This document shows, piece after piece, positions 1-10,760 of a DNA stretch of 64,000 nucleotides; the stretch's first letter is position 1; every line of letters starts with the position of its first letter. Position numbers and translations under genes: made by a program. The DNA is from Membranipora membranacea (lineage: Eukaryota > Bryozoa > Gymnolaemata > Cheilostomatida > Membraniporidae). The stretch is from contig OU612065.1 in assembly GCA_914767715.1 (NCBI GenBank), positions 38,626,001 to 38,690,000 on the forward strand. The letters run 5' to 3'. Under the pieces are notes generated by a model, which worked only from the letters and a program-made list of their open reading frames with translations, was not told where the DNA came from and searched no databases.

Positions 1-1030
<1,030 letters not shown>

Positions 1031-1527
1031 ACTTTCATAGGGCAAGTAGATATGTATTCTTTCTCTCTCAAGTTTCAAAGTATGGTTGAATTTTATGTAT
1101 TATTGATGTATGTATTAGATCCAGCAGTTTTCTCTATCCACTTTACTGTAGCCTTTCTGGCTTCTCAGCTTCCATTCAATCAAATTCTCGAGTTTACAGA
1201 GAAAATATCTAAGAGTGCTAGTAAATTTCCATGAGTAACCACTTTACACTTCATGATCATTTTTACATTTTACTTCCTGTTTACATTTTGGTCCCGCCTA
1301 TAAATTGAAAACTCCTTACAGCCATATATCTATTATCGTATCTTTTACGATTTCATCCTCAACACTATAAAATTAGCTCCAACCCCATCAAACTCCACCC
1401 ACTTTAATCCTAATAGCCCGCCCACATATTGATTACAAGTCAAGGCTGATATGGCAACTGCTAACAGGTGCTCCAACACAACTCTGTCATGTATTTCTTC
1501 AACATTTTAACTTGAGAAAGATCAACA
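1031..1527. other. Intergenic space between divergent genes
   Basis: This 497-base stretch separates the start of the MORN4-like gene (minus) from the start of the folate-receptor-like gene (plus), so it should contain both promoters and 5' untranslated regions. I see no convincing TATA box, repeat or additional coding segment in it. Confidence 0.5.
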
Positions 1528-2109
1528 ATGGCTTGGTTGCAGAGTGGGATATACTGCACAGTTGCTGGAATACTGGCTCTTCAGCTCATTGGATTAGCTT
1601 TCTGCCAAGAGGAACTACAGTATTGTCCATTCTACAACAACAGAGGTCCATCATCACAACCATTTCTGAACAACTGTACATGGTACAGGGACAATGCTTG
1701 CTGTAAACAGGAGGAGATTGCTACTGGTTTTGCAAATGTGAAACCCCCGCAAGGCGCGTCTGCGAGATGCCTACAACAATTAAATTATTTGACTTGCTAT
1801 GTCTGCGACCCAAACCAGTATAAATTTTACATCAACGAGTACTTATACGTCTGCAATGAATTCTGTGATAATCTCTACGATGCTTGTAAGGATGCAATAC
1901 TGAAAGGCTCAGTTATATCAAATCTCTATCGGAATGGAGAGGAATTCTGCCAAAGCAGACGTTTTAAAATAGGAGATCGGAATGCAGGAAACTGCTTTTA
2001 TTTCAGCGAGGAATTGGTATCCAGCGATGGCGCAGCTCTACGAAACAAAAACTTCATCAGTATATCACTTCTAACACTCACAGCTGTATTAGCACTACTG
2101 CTAACCTGA
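1528..2109 (+). CDS. Folate-receptor-like cysteine-rich GPI-anchored protein
   Basis: A single uninterrupted exon encodes 193 residues. Residues 1-26 form a signal peptide (hydrophobic run ending before QEELQYC), and the C-terminus is a hydrophobic tail (about 176-193) with no cytoplasmic residues, as in GPI-anchored proteins. The core has the cysteine spacing of the Folate_rec/HHIP N-terminal family: NCTWYRDNACC, then LTCYVCDP, then VCNEFCDNLYDAC, then a late FC and NC. Family members bind folate, riboflavin or protein partners at the cell surface; the ligand here cannot be read from sequence. The start codon has a good context (AACAATGGC). It is short for a folate receptor (usually 220-260 residues), so a diverged subfamily is likely. 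Confidence 0.7.
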   Translation: MAWLQSGIYCTVAGILALQLIGLAFCQEELQYCPFYNNRGPSSQPFLNNCTWYRDNACCKQEEIATGFANVKPPQGASARCLQQLNYLTCYVCDPNQYKFYINEYLYVCNEFCDNLYDACKDAILKGSVISNLYRNGEEFCQSRRFKIGDRNAGNCFYFSEELVSSDGAALRNKNFISISLLTLTAVLALLLT

Positions 2110-4110
2110 ATATGAAATCAATACATCTTTTATTAGTTATTTGACTCTGGGAGAGTAAACACAAGCATTCACTTTACGTATTATTAAGTGAAACTAAGCC
2201 AATGAAAGGAATTAGTAATGTCTGATAAACTGACCTAATGAGCACTAAGTAAACATGGATTGGATGTTGGATAATAATGTGGCAGCTATGGGATAACTAC
2301 ACCAGATACCATGTCGATTAGTACGGAACACCAAATACACAATACATAAGTCTACTTACTCAGAGCAGACTACTTTCATTCATACAGTTTGATGGTCTTC
2401 ACAAATATCACCCTCAATGTCCTTTTTTTTGCCGACTTGTAGTCAGAATCTCTTTTGTTGAACCTCATTGTAAAGTATATTTATTTATTATAGCTTTTTA
2501 TAATACATATTTTCGCAATGATTTTCAAAGTTAAAATGCTGTGAAATGTTGATCTTTGCAAACACGCCCGTCCCCATTTTCATAGAATTTTATTTTTGTT
2601 TGTCGCGTTGACGCTCTATACAAAACTGTGACGCAATAATGCACTGTAAAATCATAGCGAAGTCAGACACTGAGTGGAGTAGGTAAAAATATGCTCTCAT
2701 TCCTTTATTGATTCCATAAAACTGCTGTTTTTACGAGGAGCCAGATTTTTACAAGCAGTTAACTTCTCTGCCTTAGCATCTTTCCCCACACTAAACCGCA
2801 TGGCTGTACGCAATTGCCAAGCTGTATTTTGGTTTAGACTTGGTAGATGATAGATGTAGCTCTATATTTTTATTCGTGCTTATCAGAGATGATTTATGTC
2901 CCTGTCTAAAATCTAAATACAAGAAAGTTTGCTTGATCAATAAATCAAAAATCTGTGTAATGAAGCTAGCTAATCAATTTCAGAATATTCAATGAGCCTT
3001 TATTGTACTTACATAGTTCAGCTGTATTTGTGTGACGAGTACATCGCTTCTTGGCCTTACAGTTCAAAATTTGACAGTTTTTCAACTGAAAACCAAACCA
3101 AAAAAAGTAGCCTAGTGACAAGTCATGACATGACTCCATGGCCAGAATAGAATCCTAGTTAAAGTGTAGCAGAGGGGTTATTTAATTTCACGCACCAAAA
3201 ACCTTTCTCAAAGTCTGGCGGAACGGCGACGGCTACCATAATCTTAGTCAATACAGATAACTGTGCCAAACACCTGTATCTAACATTGTATCTAACAGTG
3301 GCAACACTGCTGAGATTCTTATACTTTGTCTGGAAAACATTTTTGCAAACAGACAATCACGTCACAAGCTCCTTTACCAAAATCGCAATGCAAGGCGGTG
3401 ATTAATTTTAGACGACTACATATTTTCACCTTTTCCATATTTTAATTTGCCTTTATTTGGGTAGACTGTTCGCTTAAATTTTGAATCCCATGATATGTAG
3501 TTTTTTGCTTGACAGGCTTAAAAAAATACCCGAGTGGGCCTACTACCTATCAGACATTGCCATTGCTGATTTGGCGCTGGCAAGCCATTAATCCTAGCCA
3601 GGTCTATTCGCAGAGGAATTATTTAATTTAATTTAAGGATCAAATAAGATTTAGTGTAAACCCCTCCCTGGTGTAAAGAGACAAAGAGACAGTAGTAGCT
3701 TGATTTGGAGTTGCCTATTCACAACTGTACAGAAGACTACTCCAATATATGATTTCTTGGCTGAAACCAGAGGCGTGTTAGAACTCTGACTTGCCATTAA
3801 AACCCCTATACATTCTGCCTTTAAAATCCCTGGTCTAATGAGGCAAACTGCAGAAAATTATTTTAGCTTTTGAGCCATTAAAATAATACAATTTTACATG
3901 AAATTCGTAATTTTTTTTAATGAGGCATCACCTCATCGGCAGTGAGTGGAAGTTAAAATCTCCATTATGATGATCACATGATAATCTTATGAGGCAGGCA
4001 TTTTTCATCTGCTAGAGTGACCTAGACTATAAACTGGATCCGGCTTTTGGTTGCTCTTAAGGTTTTTATGATTCAGGGTATCTTGAGGGGTGCTTTATAG
4101 CAGACTATTT
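2110..4110. other. Intergenic region, no gene recognised
   Basis: About 2 kb of A+T-rich sequence. Only short chance open frames are present and none shows family motifs or paired splice sites. It includes the 3' flank of the folate-receptor-like gene and ends at the TTAA that begins the mobile island. Confidence 0.5.
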
Positions 4111-4549
4111 TTAACGATTCCCTATCGTTAGGCTTTCAGTTTAGTGGATTTTGGCAAAAGGTATGAATATTAACCTTATCATTTTATTGCAACCTGCATT
4201 CCTCATTCAAGGATTAACTATATTATAAATATACCTTGAATTGTGCAAAGGCTTAATTTGGCATCAGGATTGATGCATTTGACACCTTATTAATTTTACG
4301 TTTTGGAAGTAAAAGTTTATTTTAAAAGTTGTAAAGTATAAAGTTAAATTTTTGAGAACTGTGTAATGCTTTTATACATAGTCATGTAGTCATTGTTTGT
4401 GTTAATCTTTTTAGATTTCACGGTGTGAATCTCGGTAAAGCTCGACAATAAATGTTATAAATTGTACGACAAAAGTCCAAGTTCCATCAGTAAAAATCCC
4501 AAGTCACAAAATCCACTAAACTGAAAGCCTAACGATAGGGAATCGTTAA
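4111..4549 (+). repeat. TTAA-flanked inverted-repeat element, complete copy
   Basis: A miniature element with 38-base perfect terminal inverted repeats at 4115-4152 and 4508-4545, each bordered by TTAA (4111-4114, 4546-4549). The interior has an AATAAA and no coding capacity. Its last 397 bases recur at 9278-9674. Confidence 0.75.
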
Positions 4550-4560
4550 AGTGAAATCTT

Positions 4561-4696
4561 TAGCTTCTCAGCGGATAAGGATACTCCGAGCAGATAGCTT
4601 CTCAGCAGATAAATATACTCTGAGCAGATAGCACCTCAGCGGATAAGGATATTCTGAGCAGATAGCACCTCAGCGGATAAGGATACTCCGAGCGGA
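4561..4696 (+). repeat. 34-base tandem repeat, four copies
   Basis: Four consecutive 34-base units begin at 4561, 4595, 4629 and 4663, each containing CTCAGCGGATAAGGATA or a near variant followed by CTCCGAGCAGAT. They lie immediately inside the left flanking repeat, upstream of the BEL/Pao-type ORF, where leader or enhancer repeats are often found in retroelements. Confidence 0.8.
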
Positions 4697-5391
4697 TAGC
4701 AACGAGTTCTGCCGACAAGACATTTCACAACAAACAGGTTAAACCTTTGGCGAAACATCTCGCATCTCAGTAACAATTCACAATCTACCCTAGGATATTC
4801 AACCACCAGGACAGACTTTCGGTGAAGCAGCAGCGGAAAGTGATAAGTTGTATTCATATTCAATATCGACTTAGAGTCAGTTTTTTATTTTTTTAATCGA
4901 TCTTAGGGGAATTATCTTTTTATTTCAGCTAATTTTTTAATTTTTGGTTGTAAACTGAAACAGGATATTTTTCTGCCAGGTTTGCCCAGAATTATCCCAT
5001 CACTTGGTCCAGGTCGGGACCATTTCCCCCTCGTGATTTAGTTGTGGTCAGCGATTTAACCAGGTTGTTGGCGGGGCGGAGTCGGGCCTTTATGCTTCTC
5101 GGCACTGCGCATTTGGGAACTCTTGTTGAACGGTGACTTACTCTATGGTGGCCCTTTAAATAGATTCCAAAGTTCTTAGCCTGTGATGAGACAGTGACAC
5201 TTGTTGTGTTGTAACATTACCTTCGAGGTACAAGTCTATTGAGTTGAGCTGTCATTTCAAACAGGCCTATTGTTATCAGAATTACACGCTGCATGCCAAA
5301 AGCAGTATGTCATCATAGTATTTAATCTGTAGTTCACTTCTTGAAAGACTAACCTTATTTACATTTTTTGTAAAAAGTAAGCAACTCAGTT
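4697..5391 (+). other. Leader of the BEL/Pao-type ORF
   Basis: About 700 bases without a gene separate the tandem repeats from the ORF start. It includes a G+C-richer block around 5050-5120 and the self-complementary TGGTCCAGGTCGGGACCA at 5005-5022, which resembles a tRNA 3'-end complement. It probably acts as the untranslated leader or promoter of the ORF. Confidence 0.35.
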
Positions 5392-8300
5392 ATGGCTGAC
5401 TCAGTGTCTGCCGACGCGGTCAGCGATCAACCTGTTGGGCAATCTGATGATCAGATCAGCTCTCAGAATTCTCAGTTAGATAATGTAAATGAGATGTCTG
5501 ACGACAGTAGTAGTGATGTATCTGTCAAGAGCAAAGTAGGCGCTCCCTTGGTGGTGCATCAAACTAGATCTGCAGTCAAGCATCGAGCAGATCTTTTATT
5601 TAATGTATTTTCTGAAAACTGTCCTATTATCTTAGCCGACTTCCAGAACAAATTTGATAATTTTACAGAAGTCTGTGTTGATATTAGTGAAGTGCAAGCA
5701 AGTATTAGGAACTTTGATTCCCAAGTAGCCGAAATGATGGCCCATGCTTCTGAACTTGTGATTTTGTGCAACACCCATGACCCTACACTGTATGAAGATC
5801 TCCTGCCTTCAATACAGTACTTTGCCAAGGAAACATCCAATCTGAAAAAAGACTTGGAGAACTTAGTAACCAAAGCAAACGAGGAGGATAGTGCACTCAA
5901 GGAGTTAGAAGAGGATAGGGCTAAAGAGGCAGCACGAGCTTTGTCCTTGGAGCGTTTTAAACAGTTCCAAGCGGAAAGGGAGGCTAAGAAAAGACGAAAG
6001 GCAGGTATCATCCCCGCTGCTTCCACTTCTCCACCGCCGATCACCCCTGTTGATTCCCCCGCCCCACCGCCAATTGTCAGTAATCCAGACAGCGGGTTCC
6101 GAACAATCGAACAGCTTGCAGAATGCATGATGAACATGCGGCAGCAGCCAAAAATACAAGTACCAGAGCCCAAGACCTTCGCAGGGAGTCCTATGGAGTT
6201 CGCTGACTGGGAGTCTGACCTACAAGCACACTTCAAAGCTGAGAATATGACTGGAGCTGAGGGGCTCAAACTACTGAAACGGACGCTCAGCGGAAAAGCT
6301 CGGAAAGCTGTCGCTGGGCAACTTATGGACAATACAGATGATGCGTACTACACAGCCCTCCGGACTCTGCGGGAAAGCTTTGGTAGCCATTTCAGTATCG
6401 GAAGATCCATGAGACAGAAGGCTCTCTCCTTGAATAAGATAAAACAAAATCAAAGTGATAACCTCAGAGATTATGCCGACTATCTGCTACACCTCAAAGG
6501 TGCCATGAAGCATAACCCTGAGCTGCTAAATTTAAATGACAGTCTCGAAAACGAGCAACTAGTGGCAAAATTACCAGACGCTCTGATAGAACATTGGGCT
6601 CAGGTAATTAAAGACACAAGGCGAAACGATGGGCGTTACCCAACATTTGGCGAGTTTGCCAATTTTGTCGACGGCCACGCAAGCACCGCATGTGAGCCGG
6701 TTATGAGACTTCGGGAGTCTCACCAGAGAGACCGCCGACATAAACGTCAGGACGACTCCTCTGAACAGAGAGACCGCCGACATAGACGTCAGGATGACTC
6801 CTCTGAACAGAAACAGAGAACCAGAGTACACATGGTACATACAGGTAACACGGTAAGTAAACTTGAGTGTCTCTTCTGTCAGAAACCAGGACATGAGCTA
6901 GACAGGTGCTTCAGTTTTGCCAAACTCGAGCCTGCACAGCAAAGAGAATTCATTCTGACACACAAACTTTGTTTGGGTTGCTTGGAAACTGGCCATCTGT
7001 CCAACAGCTGCGATAATCGCAAAACCTGCTCCAAATGTGGAAAGGAGCATCCAACATGCTTACACAGAGAGCGCCGACCTCACTCAGCAAAACTCAGCCA
7101 GGCAACATCAGAGAAGACAACTCCAGAAAACAAAACTCAGCCTCCAGAGCCTACAAAAGACGACAACAATCCACGTGTCCTGTCAGTTAAAGCATTGCAA
7201 ACCTCAACTGCTGCAGCCTTTAACATGGTCGTACCAGTGTACATTTCGACTGGTAATCAGAAGGAGGAAAAATTGGTGTATGCTATGCTCGACACACAAT
7301 CCGATGATTGTTTCCTGATCAAAGAAGTGGCAAACGAGCTACACCCTGACTCTACAGCAGAGGAGATTATCGTTGACACACTAACTGGTCAATCTCTGGA
7401 AACCGTCAGAAGATTCTCAGACCTGAAAATACGTGGATATAAGCAGGATACTGTAATCGATTGTCAAGCTTGTGAATGGAACAATATAGCATGCGACAGA
7501 TCGCAAATTCCAGACAGTTTTAACGTTACCCGACTCAGACACTTGAAGCATATAGCCCATCAGTTCCCTCCCCCTCTAGACGCTCCAGTAGCTATTCTTT
7601 TAGGAAGGTCTTGTATTGATGCTTTCGCTCCACTTGAGGCCATAAACGGTGGTCGAGGGCAGCCATTTGCCGCCAAATCACTACTGGGCTGGTATGTGTT
7701 GGGGAAGGAAAACAGAAAACAGAAGTCGACTGATTGCAAGGCAATCAAGATCATCGTCAAATCAAGCCTATCGACTCAAGTATTACTCGAAGATGATGTG
7801 GACCTAGATGTTGGAAGTGTACAGGAATTAGATGCAAGTCCTATGGACCCATCTGATTTGGTTAGGCTGAATGACGATGATAAGAAGCTTCCTCTTAACA
7901 AAAAGTGGGATCTCCCTACTGAGAGAGTTGAGTCAGCTTTAGATGCTCCGCAACTCAAACCTGCAAAACCTGCAACGCAATACGATCCACCTAAACCTTC
8001 ACTGAAACCTATGTCAACTACAAAGAGGGAGAGGTGTACAGACCTCAACAGATACGGCCTCTTGTTTACCTTCATGTATTTTCTCATATATGCATACATA
8101 TATAGCGGTACGCTGCACTTAGGATCACTTGATGGGGGAACTGTGACTTCCAGGCCATTACCAGTGATGCAGATCGACAATGAACAGACCCGTCCTAAAA
8201 CCCCAAACATGATACTGACAGGAAAACTAGGCGCAACGGATGCTCCACCACCAGGAAAGTTCCCAACGGAACAATACTATTGCAACGCCAGATGGAAACG

Positions 8301-8637
8301 TGTGCAGGCCGCAGCCGAGGAGTTCTGGGTAAAGTGGCAGGATGAGTACTTGAAGGAAATTACTCGGCGACAGATTTGGAAGGAGAAGAGACCTAATTTT
8401 GAGCGTGGGGACCTGGTGCTGGTTGCGGACTATGAGCAGCCCCGGAACCACTGGAAGACTGGAGTTATAGAAGGTGTGTCACAAGGAGACGATGGCTTGG
8501 TCAGAAGTGTGACAGTGAGACTAGCTAGCAGGCGCCTCGACAAGCAAAGCAAAAGAATGGATCAGCCATCGATCATCAAACATCCAGTACAAAAGCTTGT
8601 GAAGCTGTTAGGAAAGCAGAAAGATGACTCTGTGTAA
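5392..8637 (+). CDS. BEL/Pao retrotransposon gag-protease polyprotein lacking RT and integrase
   Basis: One open frame of 1081 residues. In order: a coiled-coil-rich N-terminus (about 50-200), a proline-rich linker, a DUF1759-type gag core (about 257-410), a 15-residue charged repeat present twice (about 446-475), CCHC-like zinc knuckles (about 487-560, CLFCQKPGHELDRC and CSKCGKEHPTC), an aspartic protease of the DUF1758 type with DTQS at 634-637, a hydrophobic stretch near 889-905, then a DUF5641-type C-terminus (about 963-1076, RGDLVLVADYEQP) that normally follows integrase. The RT, RNase H and catalytic integrase regions that belong between protease and DUF5641 are absent, yet the frame is intact. 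It may be a non-autonomous element relying on partners, or a co-opted gag gene. The start has several acidic residues typical of gag N-termini; no upstream ATG competes. Confidence 0.8.
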   Translation: MADSVSADAVSDQPVGQSDDQISSQNSQLDNVNEMSDDSSSDVSVKSKVGAPLVVHQTRSAVKHRADLLFNVFSENCPIILADFQNKFDNFTEVCVDISEVQASIRNFDSQVAEMMAHASELVILCNTHDPTLYEDLLPSIQYFAKETSNLKKDLENLVTKANEEDSALKELEEDRAKEAARALSLERFKQFQAEREAKKRRKAGIIPAASTSPPPITPVDSPAPPPIVSNPDSGFRTIEQLAECMMNMRQQPKIQVPEPKTFAGSPMEFADWESDLQAHFKAENMTGAEGLKLLKRTLSGKARKAVAGQLMDNTDDAYYTALRTLRESFGSHFSIGRSMRQKALSLNKIKQNQSDNLRDYADYLLHLKGAMKHNPELLNLNDSLENEQLVAKLPDALIEHWAQVIKDTRRNDGRYPTFGEFANFVDGHASTACEPVMRLRESHQRDRRHKRQDDSSEQRDRRHRRQDDSSEQKQRTRVHMVHTGNTVSKLECLFCQKPGHELDRCFSFAKLEPAQQREFILTHKLCLGCLETGHLSNSCDNRKTCSKCGKEHPTCLHRERRPHSAKLSQATSEKTTPENKTQPPEPTKDDNNPRVLSVKALQTSTAAAFNMVVPVYISTGNQKEEKLVYAMLDTQSDDCFLIKEVANELHPDSTAEEIIVDTLTGQSLETVRRFSDLKIRGYKQDTVIDCQACEWNNIACDRSQIPDSFNVTRLRHLKHIAHQFPPPLDAPVAILLGRSCIDAFAPLEAINGGRGQPFAAKSLLGWYVLGKENRKQKSTDCKAIKIIVKSSLSTQVLLEDDVDLDVGSVQELDASPMDPSDLVRLNDDDKKLPLNKKWDLPTERVESALDAPQLKPAKPATQYDPPKPSLKPMSTTKRERCTDLNRYGLLFTFMYFLIYAYIYSGTLHLGSLDGGTVTSRPLPVMQIDNEQTRPKTPNMILTGKLGATDAPPPGKFPTEQYYCNARWKRVQAAAEEFWVKWQDEYLKEITRRQIWKEKRPNFERGDLVLVADYEQPRNHWKTGVIEGVSQGDDGLVRSVTVRLASRRLDKQSKRMDQPSIIKHPVQKLVKLLGKQKDDSV

Positions 8638-9277
8638 GATGAGTTTGTAACAAACCATAATTATACTATTATCCCATATATATCGCATATTACATAGACC
8701 TAGACTTAGCCTTGTTGTATTTCAGGTCGCTCTACCAAACAGTCAGCGGCGGATCCAACTATTTACCTTCCATCTTATTTTTTTTTTTTTATAAAAAATC
8801 AAGGTCGGAGTGTAAAGATACTCATCAGCTTAACAAAACACAATAAAATTCGTTACATACAAACCCGTGTATTACGTGTCAAATTAAAACTTCTTTGTTG
8901 TACCAGCCTAAGCTGGAGACTCGTTTCAACTCCAAACAAGTTGTCACTGCTCTCATGTGCAGGATTAGGTTCAGTCCAATTTCAGGGGACAATAGAGTAT
9001 TCAAACGGGGGATCCAAGGTGCAGTATTGTGTCGAGAAGTGTATTTGTTGCAGCTTCTGGCCACCTCCCAACATCTTTATGGGGCGTTGGCTGTCCGTGA
9101 TTGGTCTGGGGGGATTTGGGCCCGCCCTGGTCTTTGTGTTGGTGTGTTCCCTGTATATCTGGCAGAACTTATCCTGGTTCAGTGTAATTTTACATGTGAA
9201 AGAAGGCAGTTCACTTTATTATGAACTCAGATCAGTTAGATCAAGATATTATATACAAAAGCAGTTTAGAGGAAAAA
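8638..9277 (+). other. 3' non-coding part of the island, possible membrane-protein remnant
   Basis: Between the ORF stop and the right repeat there is a T-rich tract (about 8776-8790) and an open stretch from about 8902 to 9291 in one frame. This stretch has no good ATG but predicts a cysteine-rich patch (CVEKCICC) then a long hydrophobic segment. This could be the tail of an env-like gene carried by some BEL/Pao elements, but the evidence is only the hydrophobic profile. A purine-rich run ends at the right repeat. Confidence 0.3.
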
Positions 9278-9674
9278 GGCAAAAGGTATGAATATTAACC
9301 TTATCATTTTATTGCAACCTGCATTCCTCATTCAAGGATTAACTATATTATAAATATACCTTGAATTGTGCAAAGGCTTAATTTGGCATCAGGATTGATG
9401 CATTTGACACCTTATAAATTTTACGTTTTGGAAGTAAAAGTTTATTTTAAAAGTTGTAAAGTATAAAGTTAAATTTTTGAGAACTGTGTAATGCTTTTAT
9501 ACATAGTCATGTAGTCATTGTTTGTGTTAATCTTTTTAGATTTCACGGTGTGAATCTCGGTAAAACTCGACAATAAATGTTATAAATTGTACGACAAAAG
9601 TCCAAGTTCCATCAGTAAAAATCCCAAGTCACAAAATCCACTAAACTGAAAGCCTAACGATAGGGAATCGTTAA
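9278..9674 (+). repeat. Right copy of the 397-base direct repeat
   Basis: Matches 4153-4549 at the same length with two substitutions. It keeps the right inverted terminus and TTAA but not the outer left terminus. The 17 bases before it, CAGTTTAGAGGAAAAAG, still resemble the inner part of the missing left terminus, differing at five positions, all T-to-A. Confidence 0.85.
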
Positions 9675-9950
9675 ACTATTCTTATTGCTATGACCTTGTA
9701 AATGTTGGTGTTAGGATTTTTGTTTGTACCAGACCTCATAAGTGCCTCAGCTAGGTTTAAAAAAATTGCTCTAAAAACTTAGCCTAAAGCATAAATATCA
9801 TGCAAATTATTTTTTTCTCAATTTCTGAGTTCAAAACATCTTGGCTTGCATCTGATATTTAGTAATTAACACAGCTTTTGTCCTACACCTTTGTCTTCCT
9901 GTCGATATGAAAAATTGAATTGTGTTGTTATTATTCCGAAGTATTTCACA

Positions 9951-10190
9951 TAAGATGGCAGGGTGTTGTAGTGGTTAGAATTCGAGCTTCTCAATCTTCG
10001 AATCCCGGTCACTACCCATGCTGCTAATGGAGTGAGCTCTTCATACATTACCCTAGCTTGCCCACCCTTACCTCATAGATGAGCGAAATCATGTATCATA
10101 TCTTAATGTAAGCATATTCGGCTTGGCCCCGAAAGGGGCACTGAATAGCAGATCAAGTGCATGTTATTATAAATAAATTAATTTTCAAGA
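9951..10190 (+). repeat. tRNA-derived SINE
   Basis: A Pol III-type head with an A-box-like TGTAGTGGTTAGAATTC and a B-box-like CTTCGAATCCCGG about 30 bases later is followed by a non-tRNA body containing CTTGGCCCCGAAAGGGGC. It ends in an A/T-rich tail (ATAAATAAATTAA). This is the standard layout of a tRNA-derived SINE. No second copy was found in the window. Confidence 0.65.
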
Positions 10191-10225
10191 ATTAAAATAT
10201 GAAATAATGACTACCTGAACATATT

Positions 10226-10563
10226 CACTATGGTTCCATGGATCGATTATGGAAGGATTTCGGTAGTAATCGCCCCATGGAAATGGCATTAAAGTCAAAT
10301 TCCGATTGTGACGAATGACTTTTTGGACGCGAATATCCAAACCGTGTTTATTCGACGCATTTCCTAATTGGCGTCGCGTGAATGGTTAGCGGCGTTGCAC
10401 ACAAAAATTTATTAAGGGATTCACCGCGGGAGGCCGGGGTTCAAATCTCGGCTGCGGCAGATTCTTTTCATGTTTTTCCCATCATGTGAATGGTTAGAAT
10501 CCACTGGATTCTAACCATTCGAAATTGGAGTGAACCACAAAATCGACCCATGGAACCATAGTG
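10226..10563 (+). mobile_element. Inverted-repeat element carrying a tRNA-like core, copy 1
   Basis: 338 bases, beginning CACTATGGTTCCATGG and ending with the inverse CCATGGAACCATAGTG; the flanking triplet ATT is present on both sides (10223-10225 and 10564-10566). Inside are an A-box-like GTGAATGGTTAGCGGCG and a B-box-like GGGGTTCAAATCTC, i.e. a tRNA-like sequence with an altered anticodon region, and then a near-perfect palindrome made from GAATGGTTAGAATCCA and its complement. A second copy is at 56211-56509. Confidence 0.75.
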
Positions 10564-10573
10564 ATTAACTTAC

Positions 10574-10760
10574 AGACAGACAAAATTGTGCAGATATCAT
10601 CTTTTAGACAGGTATTGTCAAGGGCAGCAGACAGGGCAAAGGTAGGAATTTTCTTGTTACATGTTGGAACTAAGCACATCTTCATAGGATCTGGCAAGAA
10701 CACCTGCCCTGCCTCAGCCACTGCCTTCTGCCTTTGATAATAACGTTTCAAAGATGATAT
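10574..10760 (-). other. Possible orphan coding exon
   Basis: On the minus strand a 187-base open stretch is bounded by an acceptor (TTTCTGTAG before 10760) and a GTAAGT donor (10573-10568). Its translation, from KRYYQRQKAVAEAG to DDICTILS, has coding-like composition but I recognise no family. No partner exon was found with confidence; another coding-looking minus-strand stretch lies at about 12660-12860. It may be part of a gene I cannot assemble, or a relic. It directly adjoins the inverted-repeat element. Confidence 0.25.

Larger units (their letters stand above)
4111..9674 (+). mobile_element. Composite TTAA-bounded island around a BEL/Pao-type ORF
   Basis: The left end reads TTAA followed by CGATTCCCTATCGTTAGGC and the right end is the inverse, GCCTAACGATAGGGAATCG followed by TTAA, so the whole 5.56 kb has inverted ends and a TTAA at each border, as for piggyBac/Kolobok-type insertions. 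Inside, two direct 397-base repeats (4153-4549 and 9278-9674) flank a long gag-protease ORF. They could instead be LTRs of the retroelement, but they do not begin TG or end CA and no primer-binding site adjoins the left one. Only two base differences separate the repeats, so the arrangement is recent or recently homogenised. Confidence 0.6.

Noticed and set aside
4153-4549. Simple reading of the 397-base repeats as LTRs
   Set aside because: They do not start TG or end CA, no short target duplication flanks them, and the left copy has an extra inverted terminus with TTAA. The LTR reading remains possible but is not the better fit.
5005-5022. TGGTCCAGGTCGGGACCA as a retroelement primer-binding site
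   Set aside because: It fits the complement of a tRNA 3' end, but it lies about 455 bases from the left flanking repeat, and the sequence before it has no second copy that could be the other LTR. It is also simply self-complementary.
5559-6332. Minus-strand open frame of 257 codons
   Set aside because: It is the exact opposite-strand shadow of the gag coding sequence and has no family features.
8941-9291. A complete env-like gene in the mobile island
   Set aside because: Only a cysteine patch and a hydrophobic segment are visible, and the frame starts without an ATG and runs into the flanking repeat. I kept it only as a possible remnant.
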